DNA of 32,450 nucleotides from Acidobacteriaceae bacterium. Its GTDB lineage: Bacteria; Acidobacteriota; Terriglobia; Terriglobales; Acidobacteriaceae. The stretch covers positions 16,329 through 48,778 of the forward strand of contig PMWW01000148.1 in the NCBI GenBank assembly GCA_003165795.1, in the 5' to 3' direction. Shown in pieces: positions 8,870-18,051 of the stretch; position 1 is the stretch's first letter; each line of letters starts with the position of its first letter. Below the pieces are notes generated by a model. It was not told the DNA's origin and did no database searches. It was given only the letters and a program-made list of their open reading frames with translations. The position numbers were made by a program, and so were the translations under genes.

Positions 8870-9476
8870 CAGGGATCTCGGAAAACGGCTAACATTTTGT
8901 GCCATTTCGCTCGCTCCGCGACGTTGTGAAACAATTTTCATCTGGAGCGCCTTGAAGCGATATGCGATCAGTGGCACGATGGCCTCCGAAGCTCATCGTG
9001 CGAAGTTCATACTCGTTTGGACATGAGTCGGGGAGCAGTCCATCACCTCGCCGATTGGAGTCAGGAAGTCAAGTCGGCTTTCGCGTTACGTTCGGATTGT
9101 GATCGCCAAACATTCGCCGTTTGCGATTCTTGAAAGCGGACTGTGAATCTGCGCTCTGGAGAAAATCGGTGGATTGGGAGCAAGGTGCTCCGGCGGCGCT
9201 TTTTCTCTGGTCCGGTTTGCGTAGCAAATGTCGCGAAAGTCCGGCCTTTTTCGCGTATTTCACGGACAAGGTAGCAAAATTTCTCTGCACTTGAGACTAC
9301 GTGGCGGAGGGAAGTAATTCGAACTCTGGATACTGCGTAGCGCCGCAACCTCGCCCACAGTCCGACTCAAGAGATCCGAGCCAATCTCATATTCAGTGAA
9401 AGCGGGCGCTCACGCAGCCGTTTGTTGCTCTAGATAAGCCCTCGCCAACACGGGGGCTTATCTATCTAATCAGATC
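8870..9476. other. Gene-poor stretch
   Basis: No convincing coding region. A minus-strand open frame at 9061-9348 has an unconvincing composition, no ribosome site and no recognisable motif. A short perfect hairpin GGAGCA-AGG-TGCTCC (9177-9191), followed by a CTTTTTC run 8 bases on, and a larger hairpin at 9433-9462 are the only structures noticed. Confidence 0.5.
9433..9462. terminator. Hairpin, possible terminator
   Basis: GATAAGCCC (9433-9441) and GGGCTTATC (9454-9462) form a perfect 9-bp stem with a 12-base loop. No T-run follows on either strand, so an intrinsic terminator is only possible. It could also be an operator or a structured leader of the small ORF at 9503. Confidence 0.35.
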
Positions 9477-9502
9477 ATGAACAACCAACTTCAAGCGCCA
9501 TC

Positions 9503-9688
9503 ATGAACCGAGAACATCCACACGATTATTACGACAGGTTGCGGCGAGAGGACGAGGAACGTCAGCAAAATCGGCACCGCCACCATACTGAAAATCAGTC
9601 GAGAGACTGCGTTCACGATATGCAGTATTCGAGCACTACTGGCGTAGTGGGTGGTATTTGCCGAAAGTGCGGATATAGAACTTGCTAG
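9503..9688 (+). CDS. Small zinc-ribbon-like protein
   Basis: A 61-residue, very hydrophilic ORF: an Asp/Glu/Arg/His-rich N-terminal half (HPHDYYDRLRREDEERQQ) and a C-terminal C-VH...G-ICRKCGYRTC segment. CxxC followed by a final Cys, with an earlier Cys-x-His, looks like a small zinc-ribbon knuckle. There is no clear Shine-Dalgarno. A 9-codon ORF from ATG 9477 ends in a TGA that overlaps this ATG (ATGA), so translation may be coupled to that leader. I do not recognise a named family. It could be a DNA- or RNA-binding accessory protein, or a chance ORF. Confidence 0.4.
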   Translation: MNREHPHDYYDRLRREDEERQQNRHRHHTENQSRDCVHDMQYSSTTGVVGGICRKCGYRTC

Positions 9689-9722
9689 GCCGATTCCTGA
9701 AATCAAACTTCTGATATGAGCA

Positions 9723-9749
9723 TTTTCAATTAGCTGTTCTAATTGAAAA
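9723..9749. terminator. AT-rich perfect hairpin between convergent genes
   Basis: TTTTCAATTAG (9723-9733) and CTAATTGAAAA (9739-9749) form an 11-bp perfect stem with a CTGTT loop. It lies between the plus-strand zinc-ribbon ORF (ends 9688) and the 3' end of the minus-strand tmRNA (9819). It therefore sits where a bidirectional terminator is expected, with a T-tract in the left arm and an A-tract in the right, although the stem is poor in GC. Confidence 0.4.
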
Positions 9750-9818
9750 CGAGTACATCCGAGGTACACGGGTATTCAAGAAAACGCACCTAAATGATGC
9801 GTAATCAGTAGCTTACAT

Positions 9819-10185
9819 TGGTGGAGGCGGCGGGAGTTGAACCCGCGTCCGAAAATGTTGTCAGCAAAGAGCCTACATACTTAGTCACGTTCATGCGCCG
9901 GGGTTAGACGGCACTCTCGCCGGCCACGCTCAGAGCGGACAAGAAACGCGGCCTGCCAACCTGATGATCTCGCCGTCAACTCACAGGTGGAGAGTTGGTA
10001 GCCAGCTCACTGTGCGACGCCCTTTCCCAGCCCATGAGCAAAGCCGAGGAGGACGGCAACTTAATTAATTAAGCTGCGTATGCCAGGTTTTGATTGGCAA
10101 TTGTGTTTTTGCACACGATTACGGATGCGTGCACTCCGGTATGCCTCTTTACCGCAATCACTTCCGTCGAAGCCGTGACGCCCCC
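9819..10185 (-). ncRNA. ssrA: tmRNA (transfer-messenger RNA)
   Basis: About 367 nt, one-piece tmRNA that rescues stalled ribosomes and tags the nascent chain for proteolysis. The 5' end GGGGGCG followed by TCACGGCTTCGAC pairs with the 3' strand CGCCTCC before ACCA, giving the 7-bp acceptor stem. The T-arm GCGGG-TTCAACT-CCCGC and the encoded CCA are intact at 9819. The tag reading frame lies at 10069-10098 on the minus strand: GCC AAT CAA AAC CTG GCA TAC GCA GCT TAA, giving ANQNLAYAA, if GCC is the resume codon. A second in-frame stop follows (TAATTAATTAA). The hydrophobic -AA end fits ClpXP recognition. The pseudoknot region was not folded by hand. Confidence 0.96.
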
Positions 10186-10209
10186 GTTAGTGAAGCGCGA
10201 TCAACTTCA

Positions 10210-10237
10210 ACTCTACCAGTCAGGGCAGGGAAGTCAA
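10210..10237 (-). promoter_or_regulatory. Probable ssrA promoter
   Basis: On the minus strand TTGACT (10232-10237) and TAGAGT (10210-10215) are separated by 16 bases. The predicted transcription start would be about 17-18 bases before the mature 5' end at 10185, consistent with a leader removed by RNase P. Confidence 0.4.
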
Positions 10238-10323
10238 CCGCTTCTGATATATAGATGTTGCGGAGACGCAACGCGACTCTGCGCCTCCTTCACCGTTGAG
10301 TCGCGCAAGGCAACCTTGGTGGC

Positions 10324-10947
10324 ATGGTGACGATAAGCGTTCAAGAACAGTTCGGGCAGATCGATATTTATGTGTTCGACCAGATCCTGCGGGGGAACAT
10401 CGCCGCTGGTATGCGGGTGCTTGACGCGGGATGTGGGTATGGTCGCAACCTGGTCCATCTGCTGCGCGAAGGGTGCGAAGTATTTGCGCTGGACGAGGAT
10501 GCGGATGGAATTCAGCACGTCCGCCTGTTGTCTGAGTCGTTGCAGACCGGATTGCCGGCAGACAACTTCCAGGTCGGATCCATTGAGCGGATGCCGTTTC
10601 CCGACGATTTTGCGGATGTCGTGATCTGTAGTTCCGTGCTTCATTTTGCGCGTGACTATGGGCATTTCCGCACGATGTTGACGGAGCTCTGGCGGATGGT
10701 AAAGCCAGGCGGAATGCTTTTCTGCCGGTTGGGATCGAGGATCGGGATGGACTTCGAACGAGTGCGGGATAACGTGTTCAGGATTGGAGACGGTTCCGAG
10801 TGGTTTCTCGTAGATCAACCAATGCTGCTGGGATTGACTGAGGAGATGAACGCAATATTGGTAGATCCACTGAAAACAACGATCGTGCAGGATTATCGCT
10901 GCATGACGACTTGGGTCGCAAGAAAGCGAAGATCCAGGAACGGGTAG
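10324..10947 (+). CDS. Class I SAM-dependent methyltransferase
   Basis: A 207-residue cytosolic methyltransferase of the UbiE/TehB-like fold. Motif I is RVLDAGCGYGRNL (about residues 31-43), the acidic end of beta2 is FALDEDAD, motif post-II is GSIERMPFPDDFADVV, and CSSVLHFARD plus LTELWRMVKPGGMLF give motifs IV and VI. No substrate-specific domain is visible, so the acceptor is unknown. The ATG at 10324 has only a weak GGTGG site. The gene is divergent from ssrA. The next gene, bshC, starts 244 bases downstream, and I see nothing definite in that gap. Confidence 0.85.
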   Translation: MVTISVQEQFGQIDIYVFDQILRGNIAAGMRVLDAGCGYGRNLVHLLREGCEVFALDEDADGIQHVRLLSESLQTGLPADNFQVGSIERMPFPDDFADVVICSSVLHFARDYGHFRTMLTELWRMVKPGGMLFCRLGSRIGMDFERVRDNVFRIGDGSEWFLVDQPMLLGLTEEMNAILVDPLKTTIVQDYRCMTTWVARKRRSRNG

Positions 10948-11191
10948 GTTCGAGAACAACCTCCCGGCTGTGGCGGCGATTGGGCCAGCGGGACTTCGTA
11001 CCGCGCAGATGCGGATTCGTGCATCCCACGGCCTGCGGAATCATCCAAACCTCTTGCCTGCCTGTTAGTCTGATACCCGTGGCACGAATGGCCGAATTCA
11101 TGAAAAGATTGGCTGCGATTGACCGCATTGTTTTTTTCGGGGTTGACCTAATGTGCCGGGTTGGCCGGCGCAATTGTCGGGAGACCGTCTC

Positions 11192-12805
11192 GTGATTCCC
11201 GATTGCATCTCCTTCAACGCCATTCCCCACACCACCCGCATCTTCAGCGATTTCCTTTCGTACTCTCCCGATGTCCGCAAATTTTTTCCGACCCAACCGG
11301 ATGCCGCGCATATAGCTGCGTGGGCAAAATCCGTTCCCCGCGATCTGACCCGCCAGGCCCGTGTAGCGGATGCGTTGGTGAAACAGAATCGCGCCTGGGG
11401 GGCCTCGGAGGCGACGCTGCGCAACCTTCGGCGGCTTCGCGACGGCGCATTCGCCGTGGTCACCGGCCAGCAGGTGGGACTGTTCGGCGGTCCGTTGCTC
11501 TCGCTGTTGAAAGCGGCGTCGGTACTTGCGCTGGCGAAGCAGGTTGAAGAGCTGGGTGTGGAATGCGTGCCGGTGTTCTGGCTGGCCACGGAAGATCACG
11601 ACCTCGCCGAGGTCAACCAAGCACTGCTGCTGACCCACGATTTTCAACTCGCTGCCTTCACTGCCCAGACTAACGGGGCCGCAGGCGCTCCCGTTTCGAC
11701 CATCCGATTCGCCGCAGGCACCAACGACTTGGTCGCGCAGGCCGCGCAGTTACTGGGCGAATCGCTGGCTGCTGACTACCTGCGCGAGAGCTACGTCGAG
11801 GGCGAAACCTTCTCTAACGCCTACGCAAGGCTTTACACTCGCATCTTTAATGGACGCGATCACGGCCTTATTTTTTTCGATCCTGCTGACCCCGAGCTCC
11901 ACCGTATTGCCACTCCGCTATTCGTGGAAGCCGTCAGCCGCTCGGCCGAGCTGGATGACGCTCTGCTGGCCCGCAATCGCGAGTTGCACGCAGCTCAATA
12001 TCACGAGCAGGTGAAAGTCACTCCGCAATCGACTCCTCTGTTCGCGCTGGCCGAAGGGGTGCGCGTCCCCATCCATCGCGCCAATGGTCAGTTCGCCGTC
12101 GCCCGCGAGCGCCTTTCGAGCGCCCAATTGCAGCGTCGCATCGAAGTCGCTCCGGAGAACTTCAGCGCCAACGTGCTGCTGCGTCCGGTGCTGCAGGACT
12201 ACTGGCTCCCCACGCTGGGCTACATCGGCGGGCCGGCCGAAATCGCCTACTTCGCGCAAGCCGGCGTGGTTTATGAAAAGTTGCTCGGCCGGATTACGCC
12301 CATTCTTCCGCGATTGAGTGCGACGCTGATCGAGCCGCGCATCGAGCGCCTGCTCACCAAGTATGAAATCGAGCTGCCGGAACTCTTCCACGGCGAATGC
12401 CAGCTACGCGAGTGCCTAGCAGCGCGTTCGCTGCCGGCCGATCTCAGACAAAATTTCGAAAACGCGAGGCGAAGTGTGGACGACGTCATGCAACACGTCA
12501 GCAGCTCTCTGCAAACCCTTGATCCCACGCTGGTCGAAGCCGCTGGACGCGCCGCCGGCAAGATGCAATACCAGGTCAATCGCCTGCAGAAACGCGCTGC
12601 CCAGGCTGAGCTCCGCCGCACTGAGATCCTGACGCGGCACGCCATGCAGATCGAGAACGCTTTGTATCCCAAGAAATCGTTGCCGGAGCGCGAGCTCGCG
12701 GGACTGTATTTCTACGCGAACCATGGGCCGGAGTTGATCGACCGCCTCATCGAGTTAGCTGCTGCCCGTTGCCCCGAACACAAAGTGCTGTTGCTAGGCG
12801 CTTAG
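11192..12805 (+). CDS. bshC: Bacillithiol biosynthesis cysteine-adding enzyme BshC
   Basis: BshC adds L-cysteine to glucosamine-malate, the last step of bacillithiol synthesis. The 537-residue product carries VTGQQVGLFGGPLLSLLKAA (N-terminal Rossmann-like core), PVFWLATEDHDLAEVNQ (family hallmark EDHD-EVN) and GYIGGPAEIAYFAQ. A long helical coiled-coil segment precedes the C-terminus. I chose the GTG at 11192 (GGGAG 8 bases upstream), which gives MIPDCISFNAIPHTTRIF, close to family N-termini; an ATG at 11153 adds 13 residues without a ribosome site. A 31-codon ORF from 11101 ends in TGA overlapping this GTG. No bshA or bshB is in the window. BshC is known in Firmicutes, Bacteroidota and Acidobacteriota, which supports the taxon guess. 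Confidence 0.93.
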   Translation: MIPDCISFNAIPHTTRIFSDFLSYSPDVRKFFPTQPDAAHIAAWAKSVPRDLTRQARVADALVKQNRAWGASEATLRNLRRLRDGAFAVVTGQQVGLFGGPLLSLLKAASVLALAKQVEELGVECVPVFWLATEDHDLAEVNQALLLTHDFQLAAFTAQTNGAAGAPVSTIRFAAGTNDLVAQAAQLLGESLAADYLRESYVEGETFSNAYARLYTRIFNGRDHGLIFFDPADPELHRIATPLFVEAVSRSAELDDALLARNRELHAAQYHEQVKVTPQSTPLFALAEGVRVPIHRANGQFAVARERLSSAQLQRRIEVAPENFSANVLLRPVLQDYWLPTLGYIGGPAEIAYFAQAGVVYEKLLGRITPILPRLSATLIEPRIERLLTKYEIELPELFHGECQLRECLAARSLPADLRQNFENARRSVDDVMQHVSSSLQTLDPTLVEAAGRAAGKMQYQVNRLQKRAAQAELRRTEILTRHAMQIENALYPKKSLPERELAGLYFYANHGPELIDRLIELAAARCPEHKVLLLGA

Positions 12806-12942
12806 GGAAGTTCTGAAGCACCGGAGTTCTGGTGGATCACTCGCACGATTACAGCTGGTCAATCTTTGTCGCTGCCCCCAGCTTCCGTATGGGCCCTGAT
12901 CTTCATGGTCCAGGACGGGTCCCGATTCGTTAGACTAAGAGC

Positions 12943-14058
12943 ATGTATAGCTCGGCTCCTGAACCCGGCGTCCAATCGAGCAAGCACGCCATCCCCGCCA
13001 TCGACCTGCGCAGCGATACGGTTACCAAGCCGTCACCCGAGATGCGGCGCGCTATGTTTGAAGCTGAGGTCGGTGACGATGTTTACGCCGAAGATCCGAC
13101 CATCAATCGCCTGGAGAAACGAGCAGCGGAGATTTTCGGCCGCGAGGCAGCGCTTTTCCTGCCCAGCGGAACCATGGGCAACCAGATCGCGATCAAGCTG
13201 CATACCCATCACGGTCAAGAGGTCATCTGCGAAGAGCGCGGTCACGTCTTCAATTACGAAATGGCGATGATGGCGCACTTCTCTGGCGTGGTGCCGCGCA
13301 CCGTCTGGGCCGAGGACGGCATTGTCACCTGGGAGCACGTCAAGTCGAAGCTTAGAACCAAGAGCTACCACGCCGCCAAGACCGGCTTGGTTTCGCTGGA
13401 AAACACTCACAACATGGCCGGCGGCACCATCACGCCACCTGCGGTATTCAACGAAGTCTGCGACAACCTACACGCCGCCGGACTGCCGGTGCACCTCGAC
13501 GGGGCCCGCGTGTTCAACGCCGCCGTCGCGCTTGGAGTTCCGGTCGGGCAACTGACCGCCAAAGCCGACACTGTGATGTTCTGCTTGTCGAAGGGACTGG
13601 GGGCGCCGGTGGGTTCGCTTCTAGTCGGCAGCGCAGAGCTCATGGATCGCGGGCGCATTTATCGCAAAGCCCTCGGCGGAGGTATGCGCCAAGCTGGGAT
13701 TCTGGCAGCCGCAGGACTCATTGCTTTGGAGCAGGGCCCGCGAAAGCTGACCGAAGACCACGCCAACGCAAGGTTTCTCGCCCAAGGCTTGGCGCAAGTC
13801 CCCGCCATCAAGATCGACCCGGCCAAGGTCCAAACTAACATTTTGATTTGCGACATCTCCGGCACGGGCCTGAGTTCGTCCGAGTTGTCCTGCGAACTTA
13901 GCCGGCGCAACGTTCTGGCCAACGGAGTAGGCCCGCAGTTGATCCGCTTCGTCACTCACCTCGACGTAAGTCGCGATCAATGCGCCCAAGCTATAGAGGC
14001 CCTGACCTCGATCTGCGCGAGCAACGTGCGGTACTTCTACAGGGCTGATGACAAATGA
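12943..14058 (+). CDS. ltaE: Low-specificity L-threonine aldolase (PLP enzyme)
   Basis: Cleaves L-threonine or allo-threonine to glycine and acetaldehyde. The 371-residue fold-type I PLP protein shows IDLRSDTVTKPSPEMRRAM and GDDVYAEDPTINRLE, the aldolase/beta-eliminating lyase signature. SGTMGNQIA (phosphate binding), VHLDGARVFNAAVALG (Asp that pairs with PLP) and FCLSKGLGAPVGS (Schiff-base Lys near residue 215) follow. Length is normal for the family. The ATG at 12943 has only AAGAG nearby, and its first 15 residues are not conserved in character. Glycine output would feed one-carbon metabolism, fitting metH just downstream, but the 379-base gap argues against a single operon. Confidence 0.9.
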   Translation: MYSSAPEPGVQSSKHAIPAIDLRSDTVTKPSPEMRRAMFEAEVGDDVYAEDPTINRLEKRAAEIFGREAALFLPSGTMGNQIAIKLHTHHGQEVICEERGHVFNYEMAMMAHFSGVVPRTVWAEDGIVTWEHVKSKLRTKSYHAAKTGLVSLENTHNMAGGTITPPAVFNEVCDNLHAAGLPVHLDGARVFNAAVALGVPVGQLTAKADTVMFCLSKGLGAPVGSLLVGSAELMDRGRIYRKALGGGMRQAGILAAAGLIALEQGPRKLTEDHANARFLAQGLAQVPAIKIDPAKVQTNILICDISGTGLSSSELSCELSRRNVLANGVGPQLIRFVTHLDVSRDQCAQAIEALTSICASNVRYFYRADDK

Positions 14059-14437
14059 ACCAACCAGGCAATTTCGATCATTTCGGCCAACTGAAGATTC
14101 GCTGGCAAACGCCTCCGGTCCGAAATGAGCGTCAAGAGTACTTTTCCAGCAGCCTGCTAAAGCAAGACATTCGGCCTCAGAGGGTGCGGGCTGAAAGCCC
14201 AGGGTTGACTGCTGACGGTACAGTTTCTGCTCAATGCTGTAATCCGCCAATAGCCTGCGAAGATTGCAGTTAGCTGGTAGCGACTTCGCAATGCCGCGCA
14301 TACCTGCGATACTTATTAATTAAGCTGCGCGTTTCCTTCTCTCCCGTCCGCATCTGTTGTTGTTCGATCGGGTGCCCCTAAAGGCGGTCCAGGCCGACAC
14401 TATAGGAGAGGATTTTCCAGCGCGCGCTAAAAGGCAA
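14059..14437. other. Intergenic region upstream of metH
   Basis: No gene recognised. It holds a GGGCT-GAA-AGCCC mini-hairpin near 14190-14205 and an AT-rich TTAATTAAGCTGCG segment at 14311-14329 that matches the ssrA tag region. I looked for cobalamin (GCCACTG box), SAM-I and SAH riboswitch landmarks and did not find them. An in-frame TTG at 14357 could extend MetH by 27 residues but lacks homology character. Confidence 0.5.
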
Positions 14438-17400
14438 ATGAGCGATTTTCTAAAAGCCGTGCAGGAACGCGTCGTCATCTATGACGGTGCGATGGGCACC
14501 AGCGTCCAGGCCTACGACCTTGGGGTCGACGAGTTCTGGGGCAAAGAAGGCTACAACGATGTGCTGGTGCTGAGCCGTCCCGATATCGTGAAGGAAATCC
14601 ACGCCGCCTACTTCGACGCCGGCTGCGACGTGGTGGAGACCAACACCTTCAGCTCCACCCGGATCGTGATGGCCGAGTACGACATGCAGCACCAAGTCCA
14701 CGAGGTCAACCTGGCCGCGGCCAAGCTGGCGCGCGAGGTTGCCGCGAGCTACTCCTCCAACGGACGCAAGCGCTTTGTGTCGGGATCGATGGGTCCGACC
14801 ACTAAGCTGCCTTCGCTGGGACACATTGGTTTCGACGACATGGCTGCCACCTACACCGAGCAGGCGGTCGCGCTGATCGACGGCGGTGTCGATGTTCTGC
14901 TGCTCGAGACCTGTCAGGACATCCTGCAGGCGAAGGCCGGACTGGTCGGCATCTTCGACGCGCTGAAGAAAACCGGCAAGAACATCCCCGTGCAGGTGCA
15001 GGTCACGCTGGAAGCGACTGGCACCATGCTGCTCGGCACCGAGATTGGCGCCGCGCTGACCACGCTAGAGATGTTCGATGTCGCCATTATCGGCATGAAC
15101 TGCGCCACCGGTCCCAAGGAGATGAACGACGGGGTTCGCTACCTGGGAGCGAATTCTCCGAAGCCGGTTTCGGTTCTGCCCAATGCCGGACTGCCACAGA
15201 ACGTCGGCGGCCGCGCGGTGTATGGCTTGCAGCCGCAGGAGTTGGCGGACTACCAGAAACAGTTCATCACCGAGTACGGTGTGCGCGTGGTGGGCGGCTG
15301 CTGTGGCACGACGCCGCAGCATATCAAGGCAGTTGCCGAGACCTGCGCCAATCTTGAGCCGGCCAAGCGTGACGTGAAAGTCACTGCAGCCGCCGCCAGT
15401 GCGTACTCCATGGTGCCGCTCGATCTCGATCCCAAGCCGCTGGTCGTGGCCGAGGAGATGAACACCACCACGCGCGTCGAGCATTTCAAGAACATGGTCC
15501 GCAGCCAGGACTATGACGGCATCCTCACCCTGGCCAAGAAGCTGGTGAACGAGGGCTCGCACATGCTCGACCTATGCTGCGCCATCGTGGGCGAAGACGA
15601 GAAGGCCTACATCAGCAATATCCTCGAGAAGATTGCCACGCGAGTGCCCGCGCCCATCACCGTCGACTCGACCGAAGCCGACGTTATCGAAGAGGCTCTG
15701 AAGCGCATTCCGGGTAAGGCGATCATTAACTCCATCAATCTGGAGGACGGCGAGACGCGCACCTCGAAGGTCCTGCCGATGGCCAAGCGTTATGGCGCGG
15801 CGGTCATCGCGCTCACCATTGACGAAGACGGCATGGCGCTGACCTGGCAGAAAAAGCTGGCGATTGCCCAACGCATCTTCGATCTGGCGGTGAACAAGTA
15901 CGGCATCCGTCCCTGCGACTTGATTTTCGACGCGCTGACCCTGCCCATCTCTACCGGCCAGGACGACTATCGCACCGCCGGCATCGAAACGCTGAAAGCG
16001 GTGAGGGCGATCAAGACCGAGCTGCCCGAGGTGAAGACCATCCTCGGCGTCAGCAACATTTCCTTCGGACTGAATGTCTACTCGCGTCGCGTTCTGAACA
16101 GTGTCTTCATGCACGAAGCGGTCGACCACGGCCTCGACATGGCCATCGTTAACTACAGCAAAATCTACCCGTTGTACAAGATTCCTGAAGCTGAAGTTGA
16201 TCTTGCGCGCAAGCTGATATATCACGATACGTCGAATGGCGATCCGCTGCAGATTTACATGGCGCACTTCGCCGGGACCAAGGGCAAGGAAGAGACGACC
16301 ACGGCCCACGTCGATACGCTGTCGATCGAAGACAAGCTGAAGTGGGCGATTATCAACGGCGAAAAGTCCGTAGGCGACGGCGCGAATAAGAAGTCGTTAC
16401 ACGAACTGCTGGAAGAGGCGCTGGTCAACTACACGCCACTTGACCTGATCAATAACATTCTGCTCGATGGCATGAGGACGGTCGGCGATTTGTTTGGCGC
16501 GCGCAAGATGCAGTTGCCTTCGGTGCTCGACTCAGCCGGCGTGATGAAGGCCGCGGTCGCCTATCTCGAGCCCAAGATGGAGAAGAAAGCGGGCAGCCAG
16601 AAGGCGACCATCGTGCTCGCTACCGTGAAGGGCGATGTCCACGATATTGGCAAGAACCTGGTGGACATCATCCTCACCAACAACGGCTACCGCGTGGTGA
16701 ACCTGGGCATCAAGCAGCCGTCGGACGTGATTATTAATTCGGCGATTGCCGAGAAGGCCGACGCGATCGGCCTTAGCGGTTTGCTGGTGAAGTCCACGCT
16801 GGAGATGAAATATGTGGTGCAGGATTTGCATCACCAGAAGCTCGACTTCCCGGTGATCTGCGGCGGCGCCGCACTGACCCGCAAGTACGTGGAAGACGAT
16901 CTACGCCGCGAGTACAACGGAGGCATCTTCTACGCCGACGACGCTTTTGCAGGCCTGCACATCATGGAGGACCTTGCCTCGCCGAATGGTGCACGCCAGA
17001 AGCGCATCGCCGAAGGCAAGGTGGTGAAGGAATTCGTGAAGCCGGCGCACACCCTCGGAGGCGTCGACGGCGCGACCAAGCCGAACATCGAAATACCCGC
17101 TGCGCCCAACATTCCGCAGCCGCCGTTCTGGGGCGTGCGCGTGCTGAAGGCCGAAGACTTCGACCTCCGCGAGATCTTCCAGTACATCAACGAAACTGCT
17201 CTCTTCAAGAATCAGTGGCAGTTGAAGACGGTTTCGCAGGAAGATTACGGCCGGCTGGTCGAAACCAAGTATCGCCCGATCCTGAAAGACCTGGAAGGAG
17301 AGGTGATCGCGGCCGGCTGGTTCGAGCCGAAAGTGGTCTACGGCTATTTTGGAGCGCAAGGTGACGGCAACGATGTCGTGATCTACAATTTGCCCGCAGA

Positions 17401-17929
17401 CTGGAAACAGGGCGATGCGGTTCCGCAAGAAGCTTTGCGCTTCACCTTCCCACGCCAGCGCGAAGGCCGCGGCCTGTGCATCTCCGACTTCCTTCTGCCC
17501 AAGAGCGGTAGCAAGATGGACATCCTCGCCATGTCTTGTGTGACCGTCGGCGACAAGGCCTCGCACGAAACCCAGAAGCTGTTCGAAGGCGGCGAGTACA
17601 CCAAGTATCTCTACCTTCATGGACTCAGTGTGGAATCGGCCGAAGCCTTGGCCGAGCTGTCACACAAGATGGTTCGCCAGGAGTTGGGAATTTCCGGTGA
17701 AGACTCGCCGCACATCCGCGACCTCTTCCACCAGAAGTATCGCGGATCGCGCTACTCGTTCGGCTATCCGGCGTGCCCCAATCTGGAAGACCAGACCAAA
17801 CTGTTCGCCCTGCTGCATCCCGACGAGAACATTGGGGTGCACCTCACGACCGGCTTCCTGTTGGAGCCGGAGCAGAGCACCACAGCCATCATCGTGCATC
17901 ATCCGGCGGCAAAGTATTTCGTAGCTTAG
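14438..17929 (+). CDS. metH: Cobalamin-dependent methionine synthase MetH
   Basis: Transfers a methyl group from 5-methyltetrahydrofolate to homocysteine via methylcobalamin. The 1163-residue protein has all modules in order. The homocysteine domain has DGAMGT and zinc ligands C222 (GMNCATG) and C288-C289 (VGGCCGTTP). The pterin domain spans about 350-620 (VDSTEADVIEEAL, INSINLEDG, LIFDALTLPIS). The B12 cap and Rossmann domain has KGDVHDIGKN with axial H735. The C-terminal reactivation domain has RYSFGYPACP in place of the enteric RPAPGYPACP. It is slightly shorter than the E. coli enzyme (1227). The ATG at 14438 has AAAGGC upstream, and MSDFLKAVQERVVIYDGAMG fits family N-termini. Full reactivation domain suggests a flavodoxin/ferredoxin-dependent repair partner, possibly linked to the NfnAB pair next door. 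Confidence 0.96.
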   Translation: MSDFLKAVQERVVIYDGAMGTSVQAYDLGVDEFWGKEGYNDVLVLSRPDIVKEIHAAYFDAGCDVVETNTFSSTRIVMAEYDMQHQVHEVNLAAAKLAREVAASYSSNGRKRFVSGSMGPTTKLPSLGHIGFDDMAATYTEQAVALIDGGVDVLLLETCQDILQAKAGLVGIFDALKKTGKNIPVQVQVTLEATGTMLLGTEIGAALTTLEMFDVAIIGMNCATGPKEMNDGVRYLGANSPKPVSVLPNAGLPQNVGGRAVYGLQPQELADYQKQFITEYGVRVVGGCCGTTPQHIKAVAETCANLEPAKRDVKVTAAAASAYSMVPLDLDPKPLVVAEEMNTTTRVEHFKNMVRSQDYDGILTLAKKLVNEGSHMLDLCCAIVGEDEKAYISNILEKIATRVPAPITVDSTEADVIEEALKRIPGKAIINSINLEDGETRTSKVLPMAKRYGAAVIALTIDEDGMALTWQKKLAIAQRIFDLAVNKYGIRPCDLIFDALTLPISTGQDDYRTAGIETLKAVRAIKTELPEVKTILGVSNISFGLNVYSRRVLNSVFMHEAVDHGLDMAIVNYSKIYPLYKIPEAEVDLARKLIYHDTSNGDPLQIYMAHFAGTKGKEETTTAHVDTLSIEDKLKWAIINGEKSVGDGANKKSLHELLEEALVNYTPLDLINNILLDGMRTVGDLFGARKMQLPSVLDSAGVMKAAVAYLEPKMEKKAGSQKATIVLATVKGDVHDIGKNLVDIILTNNGYRVVNLGIKQPSDVIINSAIAEKADAIGLSGLLVKSTLEMKYVVQDLHHQKLDFPVICGGAALTRKYVEDDLRREYNGGIFYADDAFAGLHIMEDLASPNGARQKRIAEGKVVKEFVKPAHTLGGVDGATKPNIEIPAAPNIPQPPFWGVRVLKAEDFDLREIFQYINETALFKNQWQLKTVSQEDYGRLVETKYRPILKDLEGEVIAAGWFEPKVVYGYFGAQGDGNDVVIYNLPADWKQGDAVPQEALRFTFPRQREGRGLCISDFLLPKSGSKMDILAMSCVTVGDKASHETQKLFEGGEYTKYLYLHGLSVESAEALAELSHKMVRQELGISGEDSPHIRDLFHQKYRGSRYSFGYPACPNLEDQTKLFALLHPDENIGVHLTTGFLLEPEQSTTAIIVHHPAAKYFVA

Positions 17930-18051
17930 GGCAGCAGGCCGCCCAATAAGAACCTGGCCCTCCAACCCAATGTGCGCCATGTCCGCCTGTAATGTGACGT
18001 ACGCCACAGACTCTCGGTACCTGCCCCAGCAGAATCAAGGCGGAGGGTAAT

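Noticed and set aside
9061-9348. Minus-strand open frame (95 codons) in the gene-poor stretch
   Set aside because: Arg/Ser-rich, no ribosome site, no motif.
14059-14437. Cobalamin, SAM or SAH riboswitch before metH
   Set aside because: None of the signature boxes was recognised by eye; a covariance-model search would be decisive.
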